A stretch of DNA of 64,000 nucleotides from Hordeum vulgare subsp. vulgare (GCF_904849725.1 NC_058518.1:418011081-418075080), one strand, 5' to 3'. Shown: positions 1-12,182, counted from the stretch's first letter. The notes: generated by a model from the letters alone, not told the origin. A program made the numbers and translations.

Positions 1-3000
1 CGAACTGGAACAATCTTCACATGACTTGGTATATCCTCCCATTCTTAAAGTTACTTGTTGTGCTGTAGTGTCAACTAAGCATTTCCCGTGCGAAGTGTTT
101 TTTACACCAGTAATATGACCAAAGCTTGGGTACCTATTGATTTATCAGTAGCAATAACCTGTGAATAATTACAATGGAACTTTTGTATTTTGTTTGATTA
201 AAGTGCTCATCACCTCCCTGATGTATTAGGTTATGATCACTGGGGATCAAGCTTTGACTGCTTGTCATGTTGCTAGCCAAGTGAATATCTGTTTGAAGCC
301 GGTTCTAATTTTAACACGGATGAAGACTGGTGGATTCGAGTGGGTTTCCCCCGATGAAACTGATAGAGTTCCATACAGGTAATAATTTATATGCAATAGG
401 TTGTGCTATGATAGAGTGCTTAGTGTTTGCACTAAGCTTTTCTATAATTTTTAAATTAGTACCCTGGCAAAGATTCTTGCTATTCAGGGTTATCATGTCT
501 ATTATTTTTTCCATGGGAAGAGAAAGATGTTTTTACGCATTGGTGTTAGGAGGCAATTTTGTTTATATTTGCTAGAAAAATGGAAAAAAAGGAAGATCTG
601 TTAAATTTCCCCATTAGCATGTGCAGACTTCGCCCCCCCACCACACACACACACACACCACCACCACCACCACCACCACTGCACATATAAATGGAGACTA
701 TGCAACTATCACTTCATCTATGCTATCGCGAGAACTATGTATACATATATCTTGTTTGGTGTCATTTCTAATATCTTGCATTATTGTTTTGTAGAGCTGA
801 GGAGGTTAAAGAATTATCAGAATCACACGATCTTTGCGTTAGTGGGGACTGCTTTGAAATGCTACAAAGGACTGATGCTGTTGTCCAAGTCATTCCTCAT
901 GTGAAGGTAAGTGCGAACATATAACATACCTTCTCAAACTAAGAAGGCCCTGATTTGCATGCTTCATGGCTCCTGTAACTATAAGCGTTGTTGTTTCAGG
1001 TTTTTGCTCGCGTTGCTCCAGAACAGAAGGAACTTGTACTGACAACATTTAAGACTGTTGGGAGGATGACACTGATGTGTGGAGATGGAACCAATGATGT
1101 TGGTGCACTGAAACAGGTCTGTACCTGGCTCATATCCGGTTTAGTCCGCTCATTTTTTTCATAATTATTCAATGTGTATGATTGTGCTCATTGCGCACAC
1201 GATGTCACAAATGGTTGTTAGTCATGCACTCATGCCAGGGATTGACTTGATCTCAAACTTGTATGCCGATTTCGATCTGATATTCTTCTTGCAACATTGT
1301 CCTTTATGTATATATTCTCCATGATTCATAGAAAGGAAGCCGAGTATGGAACTCATGCTAGTGATTGACTTGATCTTGAACTTGTCTGGCAACTTTGGTC
1401 TGATATTTCTTACTACAACTTTGTCATTCATTTACATATGCTCATTCCACAGAAACACTTACAAATTTGGTTAATTCAGATCATTTGCTAAAAATGTGTT
1501 TTGGCCTCTACAATATGGAATCCAAATGAATCACAGAGAAAGGAATCACCTAATCTAAAACACTGAAATGTTTTGTTTTGGTTGTGTCTTGGGTAGCCGA
1601 AGTTAACAAAAATAAAAATCCGACTGTATACAAGAATGAGATCAGAGAAGAAGGCCGCAGACATACAAGAGAAAAGACACAATAACTCTGGATTATTGTG
1701 TCCTTTGCCTTCTAGATCTATTGCCTGCACTTCTGAGAATGAGTAGGCCTTAGCTCATGATCTGTTATTGCCGTGGTCATCTCTGGTGTTCCTGTAGCCA
1801 TAATAATAGGTGGCCCCATTGCATCTTTGCATAAATGTACCATTCACTTCACTAGTTTGCCTGCCACCCTGCAGTGGAGAGTACTCAGACCTAGGGTAGT
1901 AAGCTCCTATGGAGCAGCTTATGGGCACATCGTGCCCACAAAGTTTGTTGGAAGACGTTATGCAAGGAGTCCACTGTCCAATGGTTGGAGGAGCAAGTAT
2001 TAGTTGTAAGTTAGCGTTTTGGTAATACTTTTATTGTCTGATAAGCTTTTAAAATCGAACCGAACTTCTTTTGCGCTTGTTTTAATTAGTGGGGTATATG
2101 AGAAGCATAGCTATTGGACATATATAGCAAGTTTGAGCCACAAACGCATGTCCATGCATTGTTTTTACGCAGGTTGGCCTATATTAGCCTGGCATTTGGT
2201 TCCTTTTTGTCAGTATTCTGAAATATAGTTGTTCTGCAACCTCATTCTGAATATAGTTGTTCTGCGACCTTCGCTATAGGACTCAAACGTTACATGATAT
2301 TTTTTTTTACCTGCGCAGTCCTATCTACTTTTTTGTTAGCTATTGTTTCTGTTCTCGAGTGTTGCCAATGGAAAATAGGATATACCCCCTCTGTCCCAAA
2401 ATAAGTGTCGCTGCTTTAGTACAAAATTTGTACTAACTTAGTACTAAATTTACGACACTTATTTTGGGACGGAGGGAGTATGTTATATACACCTTATGAT
2501 AATATATTGATGTGAAATTCTTAATTTTCAGGCACATGTTGGCATAGCTCTGTTAAATGCTGAACCGGTGCAGAAAGCTGGCTCGAAATCTCAGTCATCC
2601 AAACTTGAAAGCAAATCAGGGAAGCTGAAAAAACCGAAACCTGCTACGGAGTCATCATCACAACTGGTTCCACCAGCTACCAGTTCGGCTAAAGCGCCCA
2701 GCAGCCGCCCATTGACTGCTGCTGAGAAACAGCGCGAAAAGCTGCAGAAGATGTTAGATGAAATGAATGACGAAAGTGATGGCCGCTCAGCACCGATTGT
2801 AAAGCTTGGGGATGCATCCATGGCCTCACCTTTCACAGCAAAGCATGCCTCTGTTGCCCCCACACTTGATATCATCCGCCAGGGGCGAAGCACCCTAGTC
2901 ACTACACTCCAAATGTTCAAGATTCTTGGACTCAACTGCCTTGCAACAGCATACGTTCTCAGTGTAATGTACTTGGATGGTGTGAAATTGGGTGATGTTC

Positions 3001-3602
3001 AAGCTACAATCAGTGGTGTCTTCACTGCAGCATTCTTCCTCTTCATTTCCCATGCTCGCCCACTTCAAGCACTGTCGGCAGAGCGCCCCCATCCCAACAT
3101 CTTCTGTGCATACGTCTTCCTTTCCATTCTTGGCCAGTTTGCAATGCACTTGTTCTTCTTGATGTCAGCTGTCAACTTAGCATCCAAGTATATGCCAGAG
3201 GAATGCATCGAGCCTGATTCAGAGTTCCATCCAAACCTCGTCAACACAGTTTCATACATGGTGAACATGATGATCCAGGTGGCAACCTTTGCTGTGAACT
3301 ACATGGGCCACCCATTTAACCAGAGCATATCAGAGAACAAGCCATTCAAGTATGCTCTCTATTCAGCTGTTGTTTTCTTCACGGTGATCACATCGGATAT
3401 GTTCAGGGATCTGAACGACTACATGAAGCTCGAGCCCTTGCCAGAAGGAATGAGGGGCAAACTGCTGCTTTGGGCTATGCTTATGTTTTGCGGTTGCTAT
3501 GGATGGGAGCGGTTTTTGCGATGGGCGTTCCCAGGCAAGATGCCAGCATGGGAGAAGCGACAGAAACAGGCGGTTGCAAACCTAGACAAGAAGCAGGCAT
3601 AG
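1..3602 (+). CDS. PDR2: P5A-type ATPase (PDR2/MIA homolog), 3' part of gene, five exons
   Basis: Endoplasmic-reticulum P-type ATPase of subfamily P5A. In the family it supports ER protein quality control and is linked to manganese and phosphate responses; yeast Spf1 dislocates misplaced helices. The window begins inside an exon. Exons by GT/AG borders and unbroken frame: 1-28, 230-378, 795-906, 1000-1116, 2532-3602. The second opens with [15 protein letters not shown]. The fourth holds the hinge motif [12 protein letters not shown], whose aspartates bind magnesium. The last runs from AHVGIALLN through a basic, Ser/Pro-rich insert into several hydrophobic segments (M7-M10 region), ending [10 protein letters not shown] and a short basic tail. 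The last four residues, KKQA, fit the dilysine ER-retrieval signal. The phosphorylation motif DKTGT lies upstream of the window. Reading frame is intact and all visible splice sites are canonical, so I judge the gene functional. Family identity is recognised from motifs, not searched. Confidence 0.93.
640..680. repeat. CA / CCA microsatellite
   Basis: A compound simple repeat lies in the intron between exons 2 and 3 of the ATPase: about eight CA units followed by about eight CCA units, preceded by a run of C. Likely length-polymorphic. It does not touch either splice site. Confidence 0.9.
1228..1455. repeat. Diverged tandem duplication in intron
   Basis: Two copies of a segment of about 105 bp (1228-1334 and 1351-1455) follow one another in the large last intron of the ATPase. 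Both start with ACTCATGC, share GATTGACTTGATCT near their starts, and end in a short motif plus AGAAA. By eye they are roughly 70-75% identical, so the duplication is old. Confidence 0.65.
2215..2270. repeat. Short direct duplication of about 28 bp
   Basis: The sequence ATTCTGAA(A)TATAGTTGT and its continuation occur twice back to back in the last intron of the ATPase, with one indel and one or two substitutions. It is a small local tandem duplication. Confidence 0.75.
2385..2478. mobile_element. Stowaway-type MITE (94 bp)
   Basis: A short, nearly fully self-complementary element. The left end reads CCCCCTCTGTCCCAAAATAA and the right end is its near-perfect complement, finishing GGGACGGAGGGAG. 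TA dinucleotides at 2383-2384 and 2479-2480 are the target duplication. This is the hallmark of Tc1/mariner-derived Stowaway MITEs. It lies about 50 bp upstream of the acceptor of the last ATPase exon, so it is in or next to the branch-point region of a working intron. It has no coding capacity. Confidence 0.92.
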
Positions 3603-4235
3603 GATCTTGCATTCTTTTTTTCCACCACTGTTGGATTCTTCACCCTCCGCTGGCCAAGGCAGCGATCTTGTCACTAGTAAACTGATGTTGATTTGGCATA
3701 GTTGCACTCTAATGTGTAGTCTAGGAAGAATTTTGTCATGACTCTTGAGCCCTATTTGTAGGAGGATATGGGGTCGATACCTACTCAACATACATGCCTG
3801 GTATGGAGGGCCAGAATTTTCAGTTTCCATACCTTATGCTAATGATGACATGAATGAATATCCATGAACATACCATTGAGAACATCAAAGATTTATGAGT
3901 TATCTACTGTCATGCGTTATTTGATATTTATTCAAGGTATTTACACATCCCATGCCTGCTATGCAGAGAGTGAATGCAACAATTTTGCCGTTTCACAAGT
4001 TTGCTATAGGGAATTGCTTGCGCCCTGACTCACTCAGAAAAGCAACACTGTCGGATATATGAATGATGGTGCGCAATTTTACCATGTGACGCGTTCAGCC
4101 GGATTGGTGGCGCGCGGCCTAACGGTAGCACGCAAAACCGCACCGGGTTAAGTGTCAAACTTGGCCAGAGCTACCTCTTCAGGGGCAGGCCTGCGTCCGC
4201 CGTCAGCAACCCTCCCTAAATGCTACGCTCACTTG
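3603..4235 (+). other. 3' UTR and flank of the ATPase gene
   Basis: After the TAG stop comes AT-rich sequence that probably holds the 3' UTR; no single poly(A) site can be assigned with confidence. From about 4020 the composition turns GC-richer and no gene or repeat is recognised. The last five bases before the next element (4236-4240, TGTAG) are the left target duplication of Copia I. Confidence 0.5.
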
Positions 4236-4240
4236 TGTAG

Positions 4241-4413
4241 TGTTAAGATTAACTAGAGAAAATTTCCCCTTTTCCTTTTAGTGACAAGACAGTTGCTCCT
4301 GCAACCGGTGCTTCACCCTCACGGGCTGGAACCGACATCTTGTTTCAGTTCGCCGTATAAATGATGTTTTCGTTGAGAGGAATAAACAGAGGTTTCCATT
4401 TCAATCTCAAACA
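4241..4413 (+). repeat. 5' LTR of Copia I
   Basis: It starts TGTTAAGATT and ends CTCAAACA, the usual TG...CA ends. The sequence GTATAAATGATG near its 3' third is a plausible TATA box. It lacks a short segment that is present in the 3' LTR. Very short for a plant Copia LTR. Confidence 0.92.
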
Positions 4414-4430
4414 CGTTATCACGCACGTAG
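4414..4430 (+). promoter_or_regulatory. Primer-binding-like site of Copia I
   Basis: Directly after the LTR lies CGTTATCACGCACGTAG. It keeps the TATCA core of the initiator-methionine tRNA primer site (TGGTATCAGAGC) but is not a clean match. Copia II has nearly the same motif (CGTTATCAGCACG) at the same place, which supports it as the family's real primer site. Confidence 0.6.
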
Positions 4431-4449
4431 AAAATCAACGAGAGCGAAT

Positions 4450-5480
4450 AGCAACAAAGAAAGAGAGAAGGGAAGAAGTCGCCGCCGGTGTGATGCCAGG
4501 CCTTGTCTCCTTTTTCCTTCGCCTCGCGACCGCCGCTACCGCCTCATTGCCCGTCGCCGCCATGGAGTGGGTGGACTCCGGCCCTTCTATCGCCGGATGC
4601 AAGACGTCCGCCGCTTTGGTCGTGATACCGCCGAATGCGCCCACCACGGTGCTCCTCGCGCCCGTGGCTGTACGCCGTTGGGGTTCGACCCATGGCTGGT
4701 GGCCGGCCTGAGTGCCCCTACGGTGCACGGGGTTGCAGTCGCGCCTGCTCCACCCCTCGGGTCTCCGCCTCCACCACCTCCTCCACCGACGACTTGGCTC
4801 ATGCTGTCGACGCCGATGTCGGTAGCCGAAACCGTCGGCTCGAGCCATGGCCTTCCTCGCTACTTGCCCGTCCCGATGCGGGCCTTTACGGACGAGGAGG
4901 CCGCGCTGGGTTTCATCTCTGCGCCCACCGACGCCTCTGCCCCGCCGCTGCAGGACATGGCCGTGGGCTCGAGCGGCCGCACATAGCGATGTTTTGGCCG
5001 CCTCTTTGGGCACGCCGTGGCCGCCATCGATCGCCGCCCCGGCCGCAACACCGACTCGTGGGATCCGGTTGGCCTCAGACTCGCCCCTCCCTGTCGCGTG
5101 GAGTGCGCCTCGATCCCATCGTGTTTGCTTCTTCCTCTGACGAGGAAGACTTTGCCATGGCTCGCCAGTGATCACCGGAGGAGCTAGGGGAGGCGGCGGC
5201 CCTCGCCGATCGTCGACGATGCATCCATCGACCACCGCGAGCATGTGTGGTGGGGAGGAGCGATGTGCTGGTCGGGCGAAGTCACCAGGGACAGATCTTA
5301 TCGGCACCCGCTCCTCCCTCCTCTTATGCGGTGGAGGCTAAGGTGGGCCGTCCAAAGGCCACGATGGCCCAGACTGAGGCGCTCGACAGCCCCTCTGCTC
5401 AGCTTATTTGGGCCGGCCAAAGGCCATGGCTGCCCAAGCCCAAGCGCCCGGCTGCCCCCTGTTTTTCATTTTTTCCTTTT
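4450..5480. other. GC-rich segment in Copia I leader, possibly captured
   Basis: About 1 kb between primer site and gag is strongly GC-rich, rich in CpG and in Pro/Ala/Arg codons. Several overlapping open frames exist on both strands (the longest about 290 codons on the minus strand, 178 on plus), as expected from high GC alone. I recognise no domain. Flanking element sequence is AT-rich, so the segment stands out. It may be an old leader of this family or a fragment of a host gene carried by the element. It runs from the AG-rich stretch after the LTR to an abrupt T-rich border near 5465. Confidence 0.45.
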
Positions 5481-6123
5481 TGTTGTAGTTAATTTTATTA
5501 CTAATTATTGTATTAATGGAATGTTAGACTATATCTAGTATTGTTTAGTAACTAGTTTGACTATTTACATTTAGTCTAGTTCTAGATTTATTCTAGATTA
5601 GGACTTGTGTAATTATTAGTATGTTTATATTAGGCAATGGATTGATAATATAAATAAAAGTATCGGATTTCATCTGGGAAGTATGACATGTTCCATGTGT
5701 TTACCACATATTTCTTGAACATGTTTTTGCGATTGAGATCAGCTTCTCTCGCGTGTCAAACTTGCAAATTTTGAATATTTTCTCCCTTATTTATTGGAAT
5801 CACAAGGTAATGAGTTAGGATCTACTGCTCATTTGCAGACTATCCTCTCTTACTGTGAGGTCTATGTTTTATCAATCTCGACAATCGATTACCTCCAAAG
5901 TGTATTTCCTATATCTGAATTGTAGCATACACAAGGTAATGGCAATATAGCCCGTTACTGTGAGATTTAAGTGATCTTCAATGTGTTATGTTCAGACAAT
6001 TGAGGTTGAGAATTTTTCAAGTTTTCACTTGACTATCAATTTTTTCATTCTTATTACACAACCATGATGGTTTTAATTTACCGTCCGTAAATTAATTATC
6101 TTTGGTTCTCCATGTAGGCAAAG
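5481..6123 (+). other. AT-rich untranslated leader of Copia I
   Basis: AT-rich DNA without usable frames leads into gag. The sequence ...CTCCATGTAG just before the gag frame looks like a splice acceptor, so a leader intron is possible but unproven. Confidence 0.5.
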
Positions 6124-6691
6124 GTGATTGCCAAAGAGTTTGAGGAGTTTGCCCTCAATGGCCACAACTACCCTACATGGGCTATGGACATCAAGATCAG
6201 TCTTGCGTCCCGTGGGATAGCGCATGCAATCCAGCTCCCGGAGGCTCCTCTCCCGTCTGGAGCCACGCCGCTGACAGAACATCAGAACTATGTTGCCTTA
6301 TTCATCATAAGGCACCATATTCATCCAGATCTCAAGTCTGAGTATTTACAGGAGGAATCTCCTAGTACTCTGTTTTTGGCCTTCAAAACGAGGTATGAGC
6401 AACAGAACGCTATTCCTGCCAGAAGCACTCCATGATTGGACTCATCTCCGCCTTCAGGATTTTAAGTCCATTGGTGAGTACAATCATGCTGTTCATAAGA
6501 TATGTTCCAAATTGCGCTTTTATGAGAAGGAACCTATTAAGGGGGAGAAGATAGAAAAAACTATGTCTACCATGACCCCTTTAGACAAGATCCTCCAACA
6601 ACAATACCATGCTCGTAACTACACCGTATATTCCGAGCTTATTCACATATTACTTCACGCTGAAAAGCATGATGAGCTACTCGCTAAGAAT
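6124..6691 (+). pseudogene. Copia I gag, N-terminal part (UBN2-type)
   Basis: Capsid-like polyprotein start of Copia I. The first frame (to 6435) reads FALNGHNYPTWAMDIKISL, the usual opening of Copia gag of the UBN2 family. It then shifts near 6412 into a second frame carrying DWTHLRLQDFKSIGEYNHAV and AEKHDELLAKN. The frame is cut at 6692, where Angela-like sequence begins. The last 216 bp of this segment recur at 12183, where gag resumes. Breaks: one frameshift and the insertion. Confidence 0.85.
6476..6691 (+). repeat. 216-bp gag duplication, left copy
   Basis: It begins GAGTACAATCATGCTG and ends GCTAAGAAT, equal in length to 12183-12398 and differing at about nine sites (about 96% identical). 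The two copies flank the truncated Angela-like element in direct orientation. This is far longer than a retrotransposon target duplication (5 bp). Confidence 0.93.
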
Positions 6692-6736
6692 CCAGGCCCA
6701 CCATCGCTTCTCCATAGCTCGTAGGTTCATTGTTGT

Positions 6737-9110
6737 TCAACAACATGACCTCCAAGACAGGGTTACCGTACCACTCTGTAGTAGTACACGACCTTGTCGA
6801 CCTACGAGGTTTGTAGTAACTTGATCCGAAGCGCAATGATCACCATCATCAGCTTCCACTTCAATTGGTGTAGGCGCCACAGGAAGAACTTCCTGCGCCC
6901 TGCTACACACTGGTTGAAGTGACGGTTCAATAATCTCATCAAGTTCCACCACCCTCCCACTCAATTCTTTCGAGAGAAACCTTTCCTCGAGAAAGGTACC
7001 GTTTCTAGAAACAAACACTTTGCTTCCCGATCTGAGATAGGAGATGTACCCAACTGTTTTGGATATCCTATGAAGATGCATTTATCCGCTTTGGGTTTGA
7101 GCTTATCAGACTAATTTTTTTTGACATAAGCGTCGTAGCCCCAAACTTTCAAGAAACGACAACTCAGGTTTCTCCAAACCATAGTCATACTGTGTCATCT
7201 CAACGGAAATACACGGTGCCCTATTTAAAGTGAATGCGGTTGTCTCTAATGCATAACTCATAAACGATAGTGGTAATTCGATAAGAGACATCATAGTTAT
7301 GCACCATATCAAATAGGGCGCGACTATGACGTTCGGACACACCATCACACTATGGTGTTCTAGGTGGCATGAATTGCAAAACAATTTCCACATTGTCTTA
7401 ATTATGTACCAAAACTCGCAACTCAGATATTCATCTCTATGATCATATCGTAGACAGTTTATCCTCTTGTCACGACGATCTTCACTCTGAAATAGCTTTG
7501 AACTTTTCAATATTTCAGACTTGTGATTCATCAAGTAAATACTCCTGTATCTACTCAAATCGTCAGTGAAGTAAGAACATAACAATATCCACTGCGTGCT
7601 TCAACACTTATTGGACTACACACATAAAAAATGTATTGCTTCCAACAAGTTACTTTCTTGTTCCATGTGGTATGATTTGCATGTCTCAAGTGATTCAAAA
7701 TCAAGTGAGTCCAAACGATCCATCTGCATGGAGTTTCTTCATGCTTTCATACCAATAGGTATGGTTTGCATGTCTCAAACGTTTCAAAAATGAGTGAGTA
7801 CAAAGATCCATCACTATGGAGCTTCTTCATGCATTTTATACCGACATGTCTCAAGCGGCAGTGCCACAAGTAAGTGGTACTATCATTACTACTTTGTATC
7901 TTTTGGCATCAATATTATGAACATGTGTATCACTACGATCGAGATTCAATAAACCATTAAAGGTAATCATTAAAGCAAATACAATAACCATTATTCTCTT
8001 TAAATGAATAATCGTATTGCAATAAACACGATACAATCATGTTCATGCTCAACGCAAACACCAAATGACAATTATTTAGGTTTAACACCAATCTCGATGG
8101 TAGAGGGAGCGTGCGATGTTTGATCACATCAACCTTGGAAACAATTCCAACACGTATCGTCACCTCGCCTTTAGCTAGTCTCCGTTTATTCCGTAGCTTT
8201 TATTTCGAGTTACTAATCACTCACCAACCGAACCGATATCTAATACCCTCGTGCTACTAGGAGTACTAGTAAAGTACACATCAATATCATGTATATCAAA
8301 TATACTTCTGTCGACTTTGCCAGCCTTGTCATCTACCAAGTATCTAGGGTATCTCCGCCTCAGTGACCGTTCCCCTCATAACAGAAGCACTTAGTCTCGG
8401 GTTTGGGTTCAATCTTGGGTTTCTTCATTAGAGCAGCAACTGGTTTGCCATTTCATGTAGTATTCCTTCTAGCCCTTGCCCTTCTTGAAACTAGTGGTTT
8501 TACTAACCATCAACAATTGATGCTCCTTCTTGATTTCTACTTTCGCAGTGTCAAACATTGTGAATCGCTCAAGGATCATCATATCTATCCTTGATATGTT
8601 ATAGTTCATCACGGAGCTCTAGCAGCTTGGTGGCAGTGACTTTGGAGAACCATCACTATCTCATCTGGAAGATTAACTCCCACTTGATTCAAGCGATTGT
8701 TGTACTTAGACAATCTGAGCACATGCTCAACGATTGAGCTTTTCTCCTTTACTTTGTAGACAAAGAATCTTGTCGGAGGTCTCATACCTCTCAACAAGGG
8801 CACAAGCATGAAATCTCAATTTCATCTCTTAGAACATCTCTTATGTTCCGTGACGTTTCAAAACGTCTTCGGTGCCTTGCTTCTAAGCCATTAAGTATTA
8901 CGCACTGAACTATCACGTAGTCATCAAAAAACGTGTATGTGAGATGTTCGCAACATCCACACACGACAATCGAGGTGCAGCACACCGAATGGTGCATTAA
9001 AGACATAAGCCTTCTGCATAGCAATGAGGACAATCCTCAGTTTACGGACTCAATCCGCAAAGTTGCTACTATCATCTTTCAACTAAATTTTCTCTAGGAA
9101 CATATAAAAA
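6737..9110 (-). pseudogene. Angela-like gag-protease-integrase, heavily decayed
   Basis: Minus-strand remnants line up with the better preserved copy at 53579-55183. About 8600-9110 matches gag (SIVEHVLRLSKYNNRLNQVG); about 7850-8400 matches the zinc-knuckle and protease stretch (plus-strand traces of the CCHC region near 8340-8400). 7106-7585 matches the integrase core (TDDLSRYRSIYLMNHKSE; LPLSFMSYALETTAFTLNR). 6737-7081 matches the integrase C-terminal region (GSKVFVSRNGTFLEERFLSK). Each part is in a different frame with stops between. Many changes are C-to-T/G-to-A type, as in old methylated repeats. Nothing of RT remains. Confidence 0.82.
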
Positions 9111-10376
9111 ACAATAGAGCTACAACGCAAGCTACAACATAATTCGCAAAGACCTTTTGACTACGTTCATGATAATTAGTTCAATTAATCATATTACTTA
9201 AGAACTCCCACTCAAAATATACATCCCTATAGTCATCTGAGTGGCGCATGATCCAATCCAATAACTCAAGTCCGATCATCATGTGAGTTGAGTATAGTTT
9301 CAGTTGTAAACATCTCTATGTTAATCATATCAACTATACGATTCATGCTCGACCTTTCGGTCTCATGTGTTCCGAGGCCATGTCTGCACATGCTAGGATC
9401 GTCAAGTTTAACCTGAATGTTCCGCGTGTGCAACTGTTTTGCACCCGTTGTATGTGAACGTTGAGTCTATCACACCCGATCATCACGTGGTGTCTCGAAA
9501 CGACGAACTGTCGCAACGGTGCACAGTCGGGGAGAACACAATTTTATCTTGAAATTTTAGCGAGGGATCACCTTATAATGCTACCACCGTTCTAAGCAAT
9601 ACAAGGTGCATAAAAGGATTAACATCACATGCAATTCATAAGTGACATGATATGGCCATGATCTTGTGCTTCTTGATCTCCATCACCAAAGCACCGGCAT
9701 GATCTTCTTGTCACCGGCGCCACACCATGATCTCCATCATCATGATCTCCATCATCGTGCCGCCATCGAGGTTTTCGTGCTATCTATGCTATTACTACTA
9801 CAGCTACAACCTAGCGATATAGTAAAGGCATCTACAAACACAAACGTTAGTTTAAAGACAACCCCATGGCTCCTACCGGTTGCCGTAGCATCGACGTGCA
9901 AGTCGATATTAACTATTACAACATGATCATCTCATACATCCAATATATCACATCATGTCTTTGGCCATATCATATCACAAGCATACCCTGAAAAAATAAG
10001 TTAGACGTCCTCTAATTTGTTGTTGCATGTTTTACATGGCTGCTATGGGTATCTAGTATGATCGCATCTTACTTATGCAAACACCACAACGGTGATGTGC
10101 AAATTGCTATTTAACCTCTCTCCAAGGACCGCCTCGGTCAAATCCAATTCAACTAAAGTTGAAGAAATAGGCACACGCCGGTCATCTTTATGCAACGAGT
10201 TGCATGTTAGTCGATGAAACCGGTATCTCGTAAGCGTACGAGTAATGTCGGTCCGGGCCGCTTCAATCCAACAATACCGCTGAATCGAGAAAAGACTAAG
10301 GAGGGCAGAAAATCAAACATCAACGCCCACAAAAACTTTTGTGTTCTACTCGAGATAACATCTACGCATGAACCTA
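9111..10376 (-). other. Untranslated leader of the Angela-like element
   Basis: About 1.26 kb between primer site and gag with no coding signal. It corresponds closely to 55184-56423 in the other copy (for example CTTTCGGTCTCATGTGTTCC and the CACCGGCGCCA region), which confirms the assignment. Confidence 0.8.
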
Positions 10377-10389
10377 GCTCATGATGCCA
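10377..10389 (-). promoter_or_regulatory. Degenerate tRNA-iMet primer-binding site
   Basis: On the plus strand GCTCATGATGCCA stands where the second copy has GCTCTGATACCA, the complement of TGGTATCAGAGC. Small changes would impair priming. Confidence 0.75.
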
Positions 10390-10390
10390 C

Positions 10391-12182
10391 TGTTGGGGAA
10401 CATTGCATGGGAAACAAAAAATTTCCTACGCACACGAAGACCTATCATGGTGATGTTCATCTACGAGAGGGAGATCAGATCCACATACCCTTGTAGATCG
10501 CTAAGCGGGAAGCATTAAGAAACGCGGTTGATGTAGTGGTACAACTTCGTGATTCAAATCACCGTCGTCCACGATCCGTCCCACGACCCATTCCGATCTA
10601 GCGCCAAACGGACGACACCTCCGCGTTCAGCACACGTACATCTCGATGACGATCTCGGCCTTCTTGATCCAGCAAGAGATATGGAGAAGAAGATGAGTTC
10701 TTCGGCAGCGTGATGGCGCGCCGGTGTTGGTGATGATCTACTCCTGTAGGGCTCCGCCCGAGCTCCGCAGAAATCCGATCTAGAGGAAGAACTACGTGGT
10801 ATAGGTTTGAGTTCCACGTGGCAAAGTTGTGTCTCAAAAAGCCCTAAGCCTCTAGTATATATAGGAGGAGGGAGGGGGCAGCCTTCGCGCCACAAGGGAG
10901 GCTCCCTTGTGTCGGCCGAACTAGAGGAGGGAGGAGCCCTCCTCCAACTCCACTTGGATTAGGACTCCTTCCTTAATTTCCCACCTCTTTTGGATTTTCC
11001 ACTTTTCCTCATGGGCTTTTCTTGGATGACTTTGTCAGCCCATTATGCCTTATTTTGCATCGAATAAACCCATGTGGACCCCTTGGGGCGTGGTGGGCCC
11101 ACCCAGTGGGCCCCCGGAACCCATTTGTCACTCCCGGTACACTGCCGGCAATGCCGGAAAACCTTCCAGAATCCAAACACCAACTTACTATATATCAATC
11201 TTCATTTCCGAACCATTACGGAAACCCTCGTGATGTCCGTGATCTCATCCGGGACTCCGAACAACCTTTGGTCACCAACACATATAACTCAACTATACTA
11301 AAACGTCACCGAACCTTAAGTGTGCAGACCCTACGGGTTCGAGAACTATGCATACATGACCTGAGGCACTCTCCGGTCAATAACACATAGCGGGACCTGG
11401 ATGTCCATATTGACTCCCACATATTCTACGAAGATCTCTATCGGTTGAACCTCTATGTCAAGGACTCATATAATCCCATATACTATTCCCTTTGTCCTTC
11501 GGTATGTTACTTGATCGAGATTCGATCGTCGGTATCTCTATACCTAGTTCAATCTCGTTACTAGCGAGTCTCTTTACTTGTTCCACAATACAAGATCCCA
11601 TAACTAACTCCTTAGTCACATTGCTTGCAAGGCTTGTTGTGATGTTGTATTACCGAGTGGGCCCCGAGATACCTCTCCGTCACACGGAGTGACAAATCCT
11701 AGTCTTGATCCATGCCAACCCAACAGACACCTTTGGAGATACCTGTAGAGTATCTTTATAGTCACCCAGTAAAGTTGTGATGTTTGATAACCCACAAGGT
11801 ATTCCTGCAGTGTCCGGGAGTTGCTTGATCTCATGGTCATAGGAACAGATACATTGACATGCAGAAAACAGTAACAATAAACTGACACGATCATATGCTA
11901 CGTTTATAGTTTGGGTCTTGTCCATCACATTATTCATTCTCCCAATGATGTGATCCCGTTATCAAGTGACAACACTTGTATATGGTCAGGAAACCTTGAC
12001 CATCTTTGATCAACGAGCCAGTCAACTAGAGGCTTACTAGGGACAATGTTTTGTCTATGTATCCACACATGTATTTGAGTTTCCAATCAATACAATTATA
12101 GCATGGATAATAAACGATTACCATGAACAAAGAAATATAATAATAACTAATTTATTATTGCCTCTAGGGCATATTTCCAATA
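10391..12182 (-). repeat. 5' LTR of Angela-like element (1.79 kb)
   Basis: The plus strand starts TGTTGGGGAACATTGC and ends CATATTTCCAATA; the final CA is mutated to TA. It aligns over its length with the LTRs at 51115-52931 and 56437-58258 with many scattered differences. A minus-strand TATA box lies at 10856-10864. Confidence 0.93.
10856..10864 (-). promoter_or_regulatory. LTR TATA box
   Basis: TATATATAG on the plus strand (CTATATATA on the element strand) sits at the same place as in the two other Angela-like LTRs, followed by the conserved GGAGGGAGG tract. Confidence 0.7.

Larger units (their letters stand above)
6692..12182 (-). mobile_element. Truncated Angela/BARE-like Copia element
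   Basis: Read on the minus strand from 12182: 5' LTR (12182-10391), degenerate initiator-Met primer site, leader, then decayed gag, protease, and integrase down to about 6737. RT, RNase H and the 3' LTR are absent. The 5' LTR abuts Copia I gag at 12183, while the interior end at 6692 joins gag 216 bp further along. The lower junction is therefore a recombination or deletion point, not a natural end. Identity as Angela-like rests on the LTR end GGCATATTTCCAA on the plus strand and on its close match to the two LTRs near 51-58 kb. Confidence 0.9.

Noticed and set aside
4435..5307. 290-codon minus-strand frame
   Set aside because: Arg/Gly-rich product of high GC content; overlapping long frames exist in several other phases and no domain is visible.
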